From Ophioderma brevispina (taxonomy: Eukaryota > Echinodermata > Ophiuroidea > Amphilepidida > Ophiodermatidae): a stretch of DNA of 64,000 nt. The position numbers were made by a program, and so were the translations under genes. The notes beneath the pieces are model-generated. The model was not told the DNA's origin, made no database searches, and saw only the letters and a program-made list of their open reading frames with translations. The first letter of the stretch is position 1; each line of letters begins with the position of its first letter. Below, in pieces: positions 12,490 through 24,612 of the stretch. The stretch spans positions 124,001-188,000 of the forward strand of contig JAMKCH010035279.1 in NCBI GenBank assembly GCA_023653785.1. The letters run 5' to 3'.

Positions 12490-13640
12490 AAGGCTCAGTC
12501 ACACAGCCGATTTTTTGCTAGAAAACCACTTCCAGACTGCTGCCGATTGGCCAATTTTCGAAAATCGCGAGCAGTTTTTCTTTTTCATGTGTAGTTCTGG
12601 CAAGGTCTGGGCCTGTTCTGTGCAGTCGTCTGTAGTCTTACCCATTATTTGCTAGAAAACCGCTTCCAGACTGCTCAAGACTGGTGCCGATTGGCCATTT
12701 TTTCGAAAATCGTGAGTAATTTCCTTTTTCAGGTGTAGTTTTGGCCAAGTCTGGGACTGTCCTATACAGTCTTCTGCAGTCTTGTGTGGTCGGGAGCACG
12801 TGGCAAATTTGAAAAAAAAAAAACCGCCACGATTTTTTCTTGCAGCTTAAAAAAATCGTGGCGGGTTTTGGAATCGGGAAGGTCGGCTTGAACACATGAG
12901 CGGTTTGGAAGCGGTAGCCGATGAGTTGGTGCTCATCATGAGTGGTTGTGTGCAGTTGGAAAGTGGTCGGCAATGAGTCTGCTCCAAGCGGGAGAGAAAA
13001 TGCAAGCCAACTGGATATGTTGAATCGGCGACTAAACTCGGCGACTACAGAAAAGATGAGTCGCCGACATGCAGTCTTGACAGCAACTTGTGCTGTCGTG
13101 GTAAGGTCTGCGACTGATTGAGAACTGAACAAGTGACATGCTTGATCGCCTACTGCTCGGCAATTGAGCATCTCTTGTCTTGTAATTTGAACAAGACTGC
13201 AGCCGATTTGGAAAGAAATGTGGTCTTGTGTAGTTGGGAAGAGGTTGGGTCGCATCGCGGTTTGTCTTCATGTGACGGGACCTTTCTTGGCGTCAACAAC
13301 TCGGCGACCAATCGACGAGCAGTATTCACAGCGACATGTCACAACTTGTGCCGTCGTTTCAAGGTCGGCGACTTATCGGGGACTGAACAAGTGGCGTCGC
13401 CAATTAAACATGCTGGATTCCATGTTGATTCCATGATGCGGTCGCCTACTGCTCGGCGTTTCAGCATCCCTTGTCTCGTTGACGACGGGGAAACTCGCAG
13501 ACTAATCATCCCTGGTCGGGATAAAAATGGTAAATTTTGCAAGTTTGAACAAGACTGTAGCCGATTTTGAAAAAAAATGCAGTCTTGTGTAGTCGGGAAG
13601 TGGTTGGGTCGGGAGCTGTCTTCTGTGTACGATAACCGTA
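12490..13640. repeat. Composite degenerate repeat region with strong hairpin
   Basis: TTGCTAGAAAACC followed by CTTCCAGACTGCT occurs at about 12516 and 12649, with GCCGATTGGCCA and TTTCGAAAATCG downstream in both. A hairpin at about 12823-12865 pairs ACCGCCACGATTTTTT with AAAAAAATCGTGGCGGGT. Farther right, two related modules (about 13110-13215 and 13370-13490) share GACTGAACAAGTG, GCCTACTGCTCGGC and CATCYCTTGTC. AGTCTTGTGTAGTYGGGAAG recurs at about 13221 and 13581. The 205-codon minus-strand frame at 12638-13255 crosses module borders and is judged spurious. Likely a nested or tandem set of non-autonomous elements. Confidence 0.55.
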
Positions 13641-13875
13641 AGGTTCTTGTTCCTTTTGCTTTCCGAAAAATGAGGACACCGTCACCGGTGAAAAATGATA
13701 CTGCGTTTAATACACAACGTGGTTAGTTCAAATTTATTCAACTTTATTTGTCGTAGCCTAAAATCGATGCAACTATTCTGGCACTTAAAAATAAGCCCAA
13801 CATTTATAAAATGCTGAAGGTGTGTGTTTTTGTTCCACTTACTCCATTATAATCAATCATGCAGTTTTAAAAGTA

Positions 13876-15099
13876 CAGCCTGTCTAATAAATGGTACAAT
13901 CGAAAACGATTTTTTTTCATAATGATATCTCAAACATAAGTAAACCGTTTTGTGCTTCACATTAAAGGTTCCCAGGAAATGCAAATAGAATTGATGTGGT
14001 TTGTGCCAAGTCTACAAGGAAGGGCCAGAAAGAATTCAAAATTTGGGTTGGTGATGACATCATTAGTGAAACTATTGATTTTTAAGAGAGTAATAGAAAA
14101 TTCCAGGTGACTGGTGTGAATCTATTCATGACACTGACTGAAAATCAATAGTTTCACTAATGATGTCACTGGTAGTGTATTCTTTTTTCTGGCCCTGTTT
14201 ATTGGAATGGAATGTCCCATAAAGATTGGAGTAGGTTTATCATCTCATTACCTGGGACCTTTAAAGAAAAAATAGGAAGGTTTTCCAATACTTTTTTGTT
14301 TATCTCATTTGCTTGTTTCAATCGAGAGATAACTCCAGTTTAGTATAAATTGAGTTTGTGCCACTGTCTGGTTGAGTGAAAACGGTGATAGAATTAGTTA
14401 TGTGAAAAACAAGTTAATCACATAATATTTGGAACAGATTGAAATTCTTCAAAAAGGGATTAACTTCATAAAGAAACTTTAAAGAAAACAGTTAATGGTG
14501 GAAATGGTGGTGGCACCTTGGTACTTTGCTACCAAATTCAAATTTTTATAACTTCTACAAGTAGTTAATGCACACAGATAGTGCAATATTTTTTAAACCA
14601 TTTCGTTGGATTTGAAATGTTTATTTTGGTTGCAATTATATTAATTCTGGCATGATATTGACAGATACAAATTCAAAGCTCCAATTCATTAACGTGCAAT
14701 AAATATTCGAATTTGTTTATCATTTATGAAAAGAAAATATTTACCATTAAACGGATTATATTGACTATAAAAGTGTGTGTCGAGAAAACTAGACTTCCTT
14801 TGTGTACTTTAATCTGTGTTTTGTTTCTTTTGTCAAGTTGTATTCTTTGTGAGCTTCAAGACAGCATGGAATAACTGCGCAAAACAACACTGCCAATGCA
14901 TAAAGTGGCACAAAATCGATTTTGGTGTATCGCACTAAATTGATTACATCTCTGAATTGACAAAGGCAAATAAGATGAAACAAACATAATTGCAAAGCCC
15001 GGTCTTTGTTCTTTCATATGGAGAGTAAGAATGACTTATTTTGAAATTTCATATTTAACCAATTTTCTTTCTGATTGTGCCACTTTTTGAGACAGGCTG
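13876..15099. mobile_element. TA-flanked 1.2-kb element carrying a nested TTAA element
   Basis: CAGCCTGTCT at 13876 and its complement AGACAGGCTG ending at 15099 are immediately flanked by TA (13874-13875, 15100-15101). The inverted repeat extends inward with GGTACAATC near 13893 pairing with GATTGTGCC near 15073. This fits a Tc1/mariner-type non-autonomous element. A frame of 68 codons at 14789-14995 (minus) shows no transposase motif. A TTAA element at 13966-14260 sits inside, so the TA element inserted first. Confidence 0.7.
13966..14260. mobile_element. TTAA-flanked 295-bp hairpin MITE
   Basis: The ends AGGTTCCCAGG (13966) and CCTGGGACCT (ending 14260) are inverted, and TTAA stands outside both (13962-13965, 14261-14264). 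Inside, GACATCATTAGTGAAACTAT near 14055 pairs with ATAGTTTCACTAATGATGTC near 14148. GGCCAGAAAGAAT near 14022 pairs with ATTCTTTTTTCTGGCC near 14180. The element is self-complementary over most of its length and is nested in the TA-flanked element. Confidence 0.75.
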
Positions 15100-15101
15100 T
15101 A

Positions 15102-16254
15102 TATTCAGATTTCAAGTAACACTAGCACAGTATTTGGAGATACCTTTGCGTTACGGCGGAGCAGATATCGATAACTTTTCATATGCTTTAGTCTGTTAAC
15201 ATCTCGTGAACAATTCAGAACATGCGCTAGCATTCCCGCCAAAAACGATTAAATATTGAAAATCTTTGGGAAGAGCGGTCAATACACACGTCTGCTATGT
15301 CCAAGAGAACTTTAATTGAACTGAGCCACAAAGGAGATCAAAACAAATCACGTTTTAGGAGGTGACGTAGGTAGTATAGTATATACCCTGTTTAAGTGTA
15401 TTCGCGGTCAGACAACTATGTTAGCATCTCAATGTCGCTAAGAATTAGGATAGGTTTATATAGACAGATGTGTATGAAATGTGAATACAAGTTGACGACA
15501 ATAGTGGATGAGGGACACATTTCATAACGGGTAGAATGTGTTTATTGTATATTTCCATTAATAGGTCATTTATCTGTGGCTGTGACATTCAAAACCTATA
15601 TCTTAAATCAGTGGGATTTCCCCTACCGCATTCACGCACTTGAAATTACCATACCTGGGTGTATCAAATTTAGCTGAGGCTTCTGGGTATTTGAACTTAT
15701 TTAAATAAATTAAATATTTGTTTTCGAGCACAAAATCCCTGAAGCATGGTCCATGTTTCAAAAGCTCTGTATGCACATTCATATTGAAATCTGAATCCGG
15801 ATGTCTTCTACATCGCGATATTACTACTGCAAAGTTCTTTTATATTGAATTTTTAAAACCGAAACAGGATTCATAAACAGAAAATAATTTACAAACCAAT
15901 AGACTAGTTGAGAAGTGGCAAAGCGGGATCATCAAGGTACTCGTGGCTCGACAGAGGTAATAAAGCATGTCGGTTTCACAGATCAATTTACAGCCGACGA
16001 TACATTGCAATATCAGCAATATATTGCGCCGCTCGCAGTACGGCTTCTTAGATTACGCGAGTCTCGCATGCCCCCTACTTGATTTTCGAGTTCAATTACA
16101 AGTTCAGGAATGAACTCTGTACTGCGTTTGGAGAAGGAAAATTCATTGTCGATGTGTACGATATCTCGGGGCAATATTTAAGGAATCCTGGTGGGCCTTA
16201 ATACTTCCCTTTGCTTCCGGTATTTGAATGTTTGCATCACAATTTTATTGAACA
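15102..16254. other. Intergenic, nothing recognised
   Basis: No gene, convincing repeat or regulatory structure was identified. The right border is where similarity to the following tandem array begins. Confidence 0.4.
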
Positions 16255-19065
16255 GTTTTACTGATTTTTCTACAAAAGAGAGTTTGGAATATTTTTGTTA
16301 TTCTTTAAAGGAAGACTCGGAGATTTGGATATTTTTTTACGTGTTTGACCGACAATAAGGACAATATTATCATCCAGTTATCAAAAGATTTAGGGCGCAA
16401 ATAAATACTCAACCGGCGGGCATTTTCCGGTTCTGCCCGGTTCCAGGCGGTTCATTTAATCCGTTTAATCTTCTGAATCCTTTAATCCGATTAATTAACC
16501 GCAGAACCGGAAAACGCCCGCAGTTGAGTATTGAATTCGTCCCTATACACGGTGATGATAATCGTCCGAAAAATCAACTGTCATTGAGTTTTCAATGATG
16601 TAAACATGCACAAACGAGTGAACCAAAGATTATTGACTGAAAACACATTGCAATGGTGTAAAGCGTGACCTTTCAATCCTTCTAACTACGACAAATTTTT
16701 TTATTGCTTTTTTCTTTCCATTTTCACAATACAAAAACCGAAGTGATGTCGTGCGTAAGTAAGATAGCGGCACGTTAAAACCAGGCGTGATGACTGTTAG
16801 TTCTTGACTTTTCTAGAGGGAATTATCGTTATTAAGACTTGTAGAAAGAGTGCCGAAAATGCCGCTTAGAGGCTACCGAATCGTCTCTCCTACATAATAC
16901 CCAATTGTGAGAATTGTACCGGAAATTATTTCCTAGCCGAGATAATGTCTCGTAACGCAGCGTATTGAACGTAAGGTTACACAATACTTTTTTTGTGATG
17001 TAAAACTCATTGAGGTTTGGGTGTTGTTTCTAGCTTTTAATTGTGACTTATGTTATTGTAAAACTATGAATGGTAACAGCAAGATCCATTGGCTAATGAC
17101 TGATGAATGAATGTCAAAATTAAATATAAACAATATTGAATATAAAGTGTTGTTCAAAAACTGGACCCGCAACGTGTTTTGGCGGGGACTGGTTTCAATT
17201 TTGAACCACTAATTCCAATCAAGGTGTAATTTCGTGATCCCAGTACCAATGGTGTGGATGCCGAGTTTACATTTTGTTTATGGTTCACTAGATATGCCGA
17301 AAGGTTATTCACTTTCAGTTGATTCTGACGGTGGTTTTTGATTTTTGAGCAAATGTTTTGTAAAATTAAACTACCGCGGTGCCCCCACTATGTTGTATTT
17401 AGTTTTACTGATTTTTCTAACAAAAGAAGTTGGAATATTTTTGTTATTCTGAAAGAAGACCGGACGATTGGTGGATATTTTTTTACGTGTTTGACCGACC
17501 AGACGGACAAGATTGATCATCCTTATCAAAGATTTAGGGCGCAAATAAATACTCAACCCGGCGAGGGCATTTTCCGTTCTGCCGTTCCAGCGGTCATTTA
17601 ATCCGCTTACTCTTCTGAATCTTTAATCCATTAAGTAACCGGTCAAGAACCGGAAAACGCCCGCCAGTTGAGGTCGTGATTTCGTCCCTTACACGTATAT
17701 AATCGTCGAAAAATCCACTGTCTTGAGTTTTTCATGATGGTAAACATGCACAAACGATGAACCAAATATATTGACGAAAACCCTTGCATGGTGGGAGCAA
17801 ATTCGTGACCTTTCATCCTTCTAACTACACACGATTTTTTTTATATTGTCTTTGTTCTTCTTTCATTTTCACAAATACCAAAACCGAAGTGATGTCGTGC
17901 GTAAGTAAGATAGCGGCACGTTAAAACCAGGCGTGATGACTGATTAGTTCTTGACTTTTCTAGGGGAATTATCGTTATTAGACTTGTCGAAGAGTGCCGA
18001 AACTGGCCGCTTAAGGCTACCGAAGTCCTGCTCTCTACATACATACCAAATTGTGAGAATTGTACCGGAAATTATTTCCTAGCCGAAGATAATGTCTCGT
18101 AACGCAGCGTATTGAAACTTAAGGTTCACATACTTTTTTTGTGATGTACAACTAAATTGAGGTTTTGTTTATGAGCTTTTAATTGTGTACTTAATGTTAT
18201 TGTAAACTAGGAATGGTAAAACATGCAAGATCCATTGGCTATGAACATGATGAATGAAATTCAAAATTTATAACATTTGTATATAAGTGTTCAAAAACTG
18301 GACCCGCCACGTGTTTTGGCGGGGACCTGGTTTCAATTTGGAACCATCTATTCAATCAAAGGTGTATTTCGTGATCCCAGTACTTACATTTTGTTTTGGT
18401 TCACTAGATAGCACGAGAAAAGGTCTATTCAACTTTCAGTTTGATCTGACGGTGCGTTTTGTATGTTTTGAGCAATGTTTTTGTAAAATTACACATACCG
18501 GCGGTGCCCCCCTATGTTGGTACTTTAGTTTACTGATTTTGTCTACAAAAGAGAGTTTGGAATATTTTTGTTATTCTTTAAAGGTAAGACCTCGGAGATT
18601 TGGATATTTTTTTACGTGTTTGACCGACAATAAGGACAATATTATCATCCCGTATCAAAAGGATTAGGGCGCAAATAAATACTCAACCCGCGGCAATTTC
18701 CGGTTCTGCCGGTTCCAGGCGGTTCATATAATCCGCTGAATCTATCTGGATCCTTTAATCCGATTAGTAACCGGGCCAGAACCGGAAAGCGCCCGCCAGT
18801 TGAGTTTGAATCGTCCCTTACACGGTATGATAATCGTCGAAAAATCAACTGTCTTGAGTTTCCCATGATGTAAACATGCACAAACGAGTGAACCAAAGAT
18901 TATTGACTGAAAACACATTGCACTGCAATGGTGGGAAAGTCCGTTAACCTTTCAATCCTCTAACTACACACGTTTTTATTGCTTGTTCTTTCCATTTTTC
19001 ACAAATACAAAAACCGAAGTGATTTCCGTGCGTAAGTAATATGCGGCACGTTAAACAACCAGGCG
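16255..19065 (+). repeat. Tandem array of a ~1.13-kb unit, about 2.5 copies
   Basis: AGTTTTACTGATTTTTCT opens the array near 16253 and recurs near 17400 and, slightly changed, near 18528. The same order of blocks follows each time: TTACGTGTTTGACCGAC, GGGCGCAAATAAATACTC, GATGTCGTGCGTAAGTAA, TCGTAACGCAGCGTATTGAA. Each unit contains a hairpin in which GGGCATTTTCCGGTTCT pairs with AGAACCGGAAAACGCCC (copy 1 about 16418-16530). The third copy stops after about 540 bp. Copies differ mainly by scattered one-base insertions and deletions. Short frames in the array are not conserved between copies, so no protein is supported. Confidence 0.85.
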
Positions 19066-19199
19066 TTGATGTAATTTTTGTCCGTTTATGGACAAAAATA
19101 CAATTTCGCTTTTTTCCAGAGTAAGATCGAAGTTGCACGCAAGATCAGGCACACACACTATACTTAGGTCAACGGTTCAAATAATAACAAAATTTCAAC

Positions 19200-19250
19200 T
19201 TTTTTTAGGTAAGGGGGGGGGGGGGCGAGGCTGTGGATCACGACGGCGCG
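19200..19250 (+). repeat. Right-end fragment of the family seen intact at 22160-22330
   Basis: The string TTTTTTTAGGTAAG, a G run, then CGAGGCTGTGGATCACGA matches the right end of the 22160-22330 element. Left-end relatives (AAGGTG(T)ATTTCGTGATCCC) lie inside the tandem array at about 17224 and 18360, followed by the same block order. The array may therefore have formed inside a larger copy of this element. Confidence 0.5.
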
Positions 19251-20551
19251 CTTTTTGTAACGAAGACATACTTGTTGCAAGAAATTCGACATAAATGTTT
19301 TGATATGCTATTCGTTATCTCCATTTTCCAAGATGAAAATAATTTGCTTAGGAAAAGATGAAATCTATTGTATTTGTTTTTGATGAACGATGACCTGATT
19401 CTATCTGTGGCATATTTGAAACTGGATCACTTCTTGGATGTTTGCAATGATTCTTACAGTTTTACTAGTCTCCAAAATTCACTCTGCAATTGGTTACAGT
19501 TTTAAACAGTACGTCACAATAATAAAAACTTGTTCTTGAAGAAAGAAGCTAGCACAATTTCGCAAGTCGTGAATTAAAACATGGAAGTAAACGCATGTTT
19601 GGTTCATAGCAAGCAGAGGTAGACTATCAAACTTTCTATTTCAAATCCCTTCTGAATTTGACATGTTAGTATGACTCTAGTTTGAAAGGGCGCCTCAAGG
19701 GTGACTCGAGTAAAATGCCAAGAAAAAATGTAATGCATCACTGATTTCCTTACAGCGGTTGAATAGTTACTGGTTCCCAACACGCCTTTCATAATTTATC
19801 AATATTTGAAGAGTGTAGTTGAAATATTCTTTAGTCAAATATTGGCCAACTTTTTATGACTTTAGATGTAAAAGGTAAAGGTTGTAATCGTTCCAAATTC
19901 GAAACAATAGTTGTAATATGTGATTCGAAAGTTTAAATAGAGCCCCGTCAAAGAAATTTACCGGTTTTCTGGGATACCATGTATAGGACAGTTTGAACTT
20001 CATTGGAATATTGTAGAACTGTTATCGATCCAACATCGTGTGATAACTTGGTCGGGTAAGGCGCATTTTTCATTTTCAACCATGACCAAGAATATCGTCT
20101 AGTAGCCTTCTTCAAGGCGCTCTACCAACTTCATTGATTGGTTCACACTCTTGATATAAATAATGTCATCTTATAAGGAGTGGAGCATATCCCCTCCTTA
20201 AATTAAAAAAAACCCGACAATTCACTCTGTTAAACACCTAATTTGAGGTCTCCAATTTCCCCCGGCCTATGTTCCATGCTTCCACTAGCGAGTTCAATAA
20301 GTTAAACTCAGGCAGAACTCTGAGTAGCACAACCACTGCACCTGACCACAACAGGTTTTTTGTGGTTTTGTACCTAGACTAATAGGATCCTGGATTCAGC
20401 CAATGAGCACATCAGATCACCAGACAGTGTACCATTTTTTGTGTATTTAATCTTTCTCTAGACGGGTAGCCCTAAAAATGCTAAAGCACTGATTTCAAAC
20501 CTGAAAACACAATGTTCAAAATAATTGAGAATAAATGTTAATTATGCACTA
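19251..20551. other. Intergenic, nothing recognised
   Basis: No gene or repeat relationship was identified. Short frames lack recognisable domains. Confidence 0.4.
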
Positions 20552-21126
20552 CAGGGGTTGGTACATTTTGTGACCCCACTTTTCTGCACCCACTTTTTTC
20601 TGCACCCACTTTTCTGCCCCGACTTTATTTCAGTTTTTAATTGATAGAAAGATAGTATACCATATCACCTTCATTCTGTTTGTGATCTTGAGCTGAAAAA
20701 ACAAGTCTCGTTGCCAGGAAATCAATTAAAAGCAACAATTATTAAAAACACATTTCACCTCGTACGTTCCTGGCGCCAATAATGTTTTTTCATTTAATCT
20801 TTAATTACAGTCGTTTACTCTCGTTTTCGTTTTTACTGGATCCGACATAGGAATGTGCAGTCATTTTTTAGTTTTTATTAATAAGCGACTGTAGAAAAGA
20901 CTATAAACCTTTGGTTTGCTTGTGGATAATGGGAAAACCCATTTCGATTTTCGATTGTCGCACAGCTGATGCACAGATTGCATATTGATACTGATATTCG
21001 TGATTTATCGTGGTTGTTTTGCTGCATTTTCACTCAATATCAACTCAAGGACGCATGTCAACAATCGCAACTGGAAGATTTTGAATGCTCATGATGTGTG
21101 ATAAGATAGAAATGTTGGAATCTGAG

Positions 21127-21258
21127 TCAATTCGTCCCAAAACCAATTCGTCCCACCCAACTCGTCCAGGTACCAATTCGTCCCAAAACCAACTCGCCCA
21201 TGTACCAATTCGTCCATGTACCAATTCGTCCATGTACCAATTCGTCCCAATTCGCTCT
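21127..21258 (+). repeat. Tandem array of ~16-bp CCAATTCGTCC units (left arm)
   Basis: Units read CCAATTCGTCC plus a 4-5 base spacer (CAAAA, ATGTA, AGGTA). Three consecutive ATGTA-spaced units at about 21202-21240 are nearly identical, so the array has expanded by local duplication. Frames read through it are repeat translations (NSS.Y...). Confidence 0.85.
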
Positions 21259-22159
21259 ACGCAACGTAGCCAACGTAAACAAAAATAAATACAAACAATT
21301 ACAAACACGTTGACATGAACATTTGTAATTTAACTACGTCTTTTGCACTAAATGTATTGGAAAGATCAAACACTCGACTCAAAATGACGCACACTGGTAA
21401 CGAAAATGAACTAATACTAATCTCAAGAAAATGAGACAAATTAATAAGTCAAATCGAGTCATATAAGAAATATCGATTTTGCTGAAATACACTCTTATTT
21501 CGTGAACTTATATTTTTACTTTTCAAAAAAAAAAATTATAAATTCTACTTTTTTATTAAGTGTTTTGTAAATGTGTAAGACTTCGCAAATCGCAACAGCC
21601 CCCGCACAAACACAACGACATTACATGTATCGTGATTGGTGGTCGAACTCGGCAGCCATTCTCAACACACTGGCCAATCACGCAGTGTGGTTCGGTTTGA
21701 TTCGTGATGACATGCCGTAGCTTTGTTGACGAGAGAGATGATTTGACATAATAAACGTTTATTCCATGCTAATCCTGTAATTGGTCGGAACCCGACAGGA
21801 GATTAACACAATTGGCGGCTGTCCTTACAAGGTATCATATTCCATGCAAGTTTACTTAAAATTTGCATGGAGTTAATCTTCGTTCGGTAATATGGAAATT
21901 AAGGAAGGAATTTAACTTTTGTTTTGAGGGGCGTGAAGCTAATTTTGCGTGAAGAGTCAACTGAATTGAGTGCTCTATTCTTTACCGTTGTAGCCTGACT
22001 ATTATTACGCCGGACAATAATTACTTCTACACCTGAACTCCCGCATTCCCAAGTCTTTCCTATCGATAGAGACTCTCTCTAATCGACATAAGACTGACAT
22101 ATTCAGCTATATTTCTTTGTCAGCTTGCTCTCCAGTCTAACTCTTCGCGGAATACTTAA

Positions 22160-22330
22160 AGGTGCATTTCGTGATTTCAGCACCGTCTGTTTTATTCATT
22201 GATCACGAGATATCCTTGAGAAAAGCTTATTCTCAAAATTTGAGCAGATCCCGACGGTTCAGATGATATAAAAATCTCAAAATTTTTAGGTAAGTCGGGG
22301 GGACGAGGCTGTGGATCACGAAATGCCCCT
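22160..22330. mobile_element. TTAA-flanked 171-bp MITE
   Basis: The ends AGGTGCATTTCGTGAT (22160) and ATCACGAAATGCCCCT (ending 22330) are inverted with one mismatch. TTAA stands outside each (22156-22159, 22331-22334). It lies within the large foldback, so it inserted later. The interior matches block by block sequences at 17224, 18360 and 19200-19250. Confidence 0.75.
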
Positions 22331-22573
22331 TTAAGATTAGTTACCTGCGCATTTACAATTGTATTTACAATTTGCAAATAAGGTAAATAATACATAGGCC
22401 TATATTATAGAGACATTATAGAAATCCCAATTTATTATACGACTTGAGATAAATTCCAATACAGAAATTCGCACAAATCGATCACATACAATATTCCTGA
22501 TATACACTTTAATTAAGGATTCCGTCCCAACAGCATAATTATTCTGTGCTTCATAACAACTAATTATAATTTG

Positions 22574-22705
22574 TCTACCGGGACGAATTAGTACCACGGG
22601 GACGAATTAGTATTTGGACGAATTGGTACCTGGCAGAATTGGTACTTTGACGAATTGGTATCTGGACGAATTGGGTGGGACGAATTGGTTTTGGGACGAA
22701 TTGAC
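22574..22705 (-). repeat. Tandem array of ~16-bp units (right arm, inverted)
   Basis: GGACGAATTGG or GGACGAATTAG repeats about eight times with spacers TACC, TATCT, GTG and TTTT. It is the reverse complement of the array at 21127-21258, with several units diverged (one reads GGCAGAATTGG). Confidence 0.85.
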
Positions 22706-22954
22706 CTGCTTCCAAATGGATTTTTGTATATTCGCGGACGAGGTTGCAAATTGTTGACAATATATCGCCGAACATAAATAATGTAAAATGTAATTTACGC
22801 CTATTAATCAGTCAATCAATAATTTGACGTTAATAATGATTGAGTAATGTGGCTGTTGGTTGTAACATTTTTTTTAATAGTCGGGTCAGAAAAAACTGGG
22901 TGCAGAAAAAGTTGGTGCAGAAAAGTGGGGTCACAAAATGTACTAACCCGCAGT

Positions 22955-23384
22955 ACAGTGTGAAAAATAAGGAGTTTGTCGGTTCTTAGCAGACAGCCTT
23001 GATCAAGGCTAATCGTCTATGTCCCGAAACTTTCAGCGCAAAGACTCTAACCCATTGTTGGTTTGCGATTTCTACAGTGCACTTAGGTTGCCGATCGTCT
23101 TATATTGATCTAGAGTTAGCGAGCTGAAGAACATGTGACCGCTTTGTTTAAGTTGAAAGGACCTGAAAGAGACAGTAGGGTGTCGGCTTTTCAATTTGAT
23201 CATCGCTCAAAGAGAGATTGCAAAATCGCTAGACCCCGTTGGTGTGAAATGAATTCATCTTTTGTTCACGGATTATGCGACCATGTTTCACGCATTGTTT
23301 GACGTACATGATTTGTAATTTGTCTTATCTGCATTGGATACTTTTAAAAAACATATATAGTTCTCTCTCTTGACTTGTCATCTG

Positions 23385-23386
<2 letters not shown>
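22955..23386. other. Intergenic, nothing recognised
   Basis: No gene or repeat was recognised between the foldback and the AT microsatellite. Confidence 0.4.

Positions 23387-23472
<86 letters not shown>
23387..23472. repeat. (AT)n microsatellite
   Basis: An uninterrupted AT dinucleotide run of about 86 bp. Such a self-complementary run is prone to length variation and cruciform formation. Confidence 0.97.
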
Positions 23473-23474
<2 letters not shown>

Positions 23475-24612
23475 ACAATTTTAATAAGAGTGATTCTCCA
23501 AATTGGTTGTCACATTTCCCAGTATTATTTTTTTCTATGACGCCCCATTAGCTAGATATGCGTGCGAGTTGGTTGTGCAAAATGTCGCCGACTAGCGCAT
23601 CAGACATAAAATGAATTATAATTTATTTGATTTATATTCTCGTTAAAAGCCAACTTTTTGGTGCAGTTCTTGTGCGCAATCACTTTGTTCTTTACAATCA
23701 TTCAGTGATGATACCTAAGACGCGGAAGTATATGAGCAAGCATTTGGTTTGGTGGTGATGTTGAATATGATATTAAACAAATAATTTTATCCAACTGTTA
23801 TTAAGTTAATTTGACCTCACATCAGAAATTAACCTAGTTTTCTGTTATTCTGTAGTGTCTTCTCTCTTTCAAGGCCGTTATGGTGCTTCGATATTGATGG
23901 CAAAATAGACCACTAAATGTGAATATTGTTGCACATGCAACACGTGACCAACAAGCCTCTTTGCTACGAAATTTGATCGATATCTGATGTATTTATCATC
24001 GATTTACTTAGTGTAAACAAGCAGTTGAGAGCACCTAAGTAGATGATGTATAACATTAAAATGGGTGGAATTTGGTAAAATTATGTCAACGCAAATAAGA
24101 AATGACTCAGTCAGAGGCTGAAAATCAATATAGCAAATGGAGTACAGACATTTTCTTTCGATCATCATCATTTAAGGCGAATATGCCGCCCAGAGTAAGA
24201 CATATAGATAAAATGTACCCACTCCGTAATAGGTGTTACCCAAAACCTCCTTCGATGGTGACATAATTATGCTTCGCATAGATTGCAATTGTTATTAAAA
24301 ATCACGACCAAGTCACGTTTCGGACTCGGTTTTATTTTCAGTAGTAAACTTCAATAAACATCCAAAAAAGTACAGGCCAAAATGTGTATGTGGGAACACA
24401 TTGCAAACCCCCATATCTCTGGATAAATAACGTAAAAAGCGATGCCAAAAACACACACATGGAAACAGAAAATCTTGAGCGACACTGGCATATTTTCATC
24501 AAAATATGAAATTTCTTCAATTTGCTCTCAAATAATAGTCTCGGAACTTGGAAGAATATAGATATATTTTATGTACAAAATACCATACCATAAAACATAC
24601 AGGAGCCTTAAT
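23473..24612. other. Intergenic, nothing recognised
   Basis: No gene or clear repeat was seen. Short frames, for example 24338-24520 on minus, have no identifiable domain. Confidence 0.4.

Larger units (their letters stand above)
20552..22954. mobile_element. Compound foldback element with tandem subrepeats in both arms
   Basis: The left tip GGTACATTTTGTGACCCC (20560) matches the reverse complement of the right tip near 22922-22945. In both arms, repeats of ACTTTTCTGCACCC follow. Deeper in, the left arm carries about nine CCAATTCGTCC-type units of about 16 bp (21127-21258). The right arm carries the complementary GGACGAATTGG units (22574-22705), including the same order of spacer variants. 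The roughly 1.3 kb between the inner arrays carries a TTAA MITE (22160-22330) and a copy of the 11.7-kb repeat. No transposase. Architecture resembles Foldback/TU-type elements described in Drosophila and sea urchin. That comparison is from general knowledge. Confidence 0.75.

Noticed and set aside
12638..13255. A 205-codon minus-strand frame, the longest in the window
   Set aside because: It runs across direct repeats and a hairpin, with low-complexity Phe/Lys runs from A/T tracts and no domain. The overlapping plus-strand frame is equally open. It is repeat translation.
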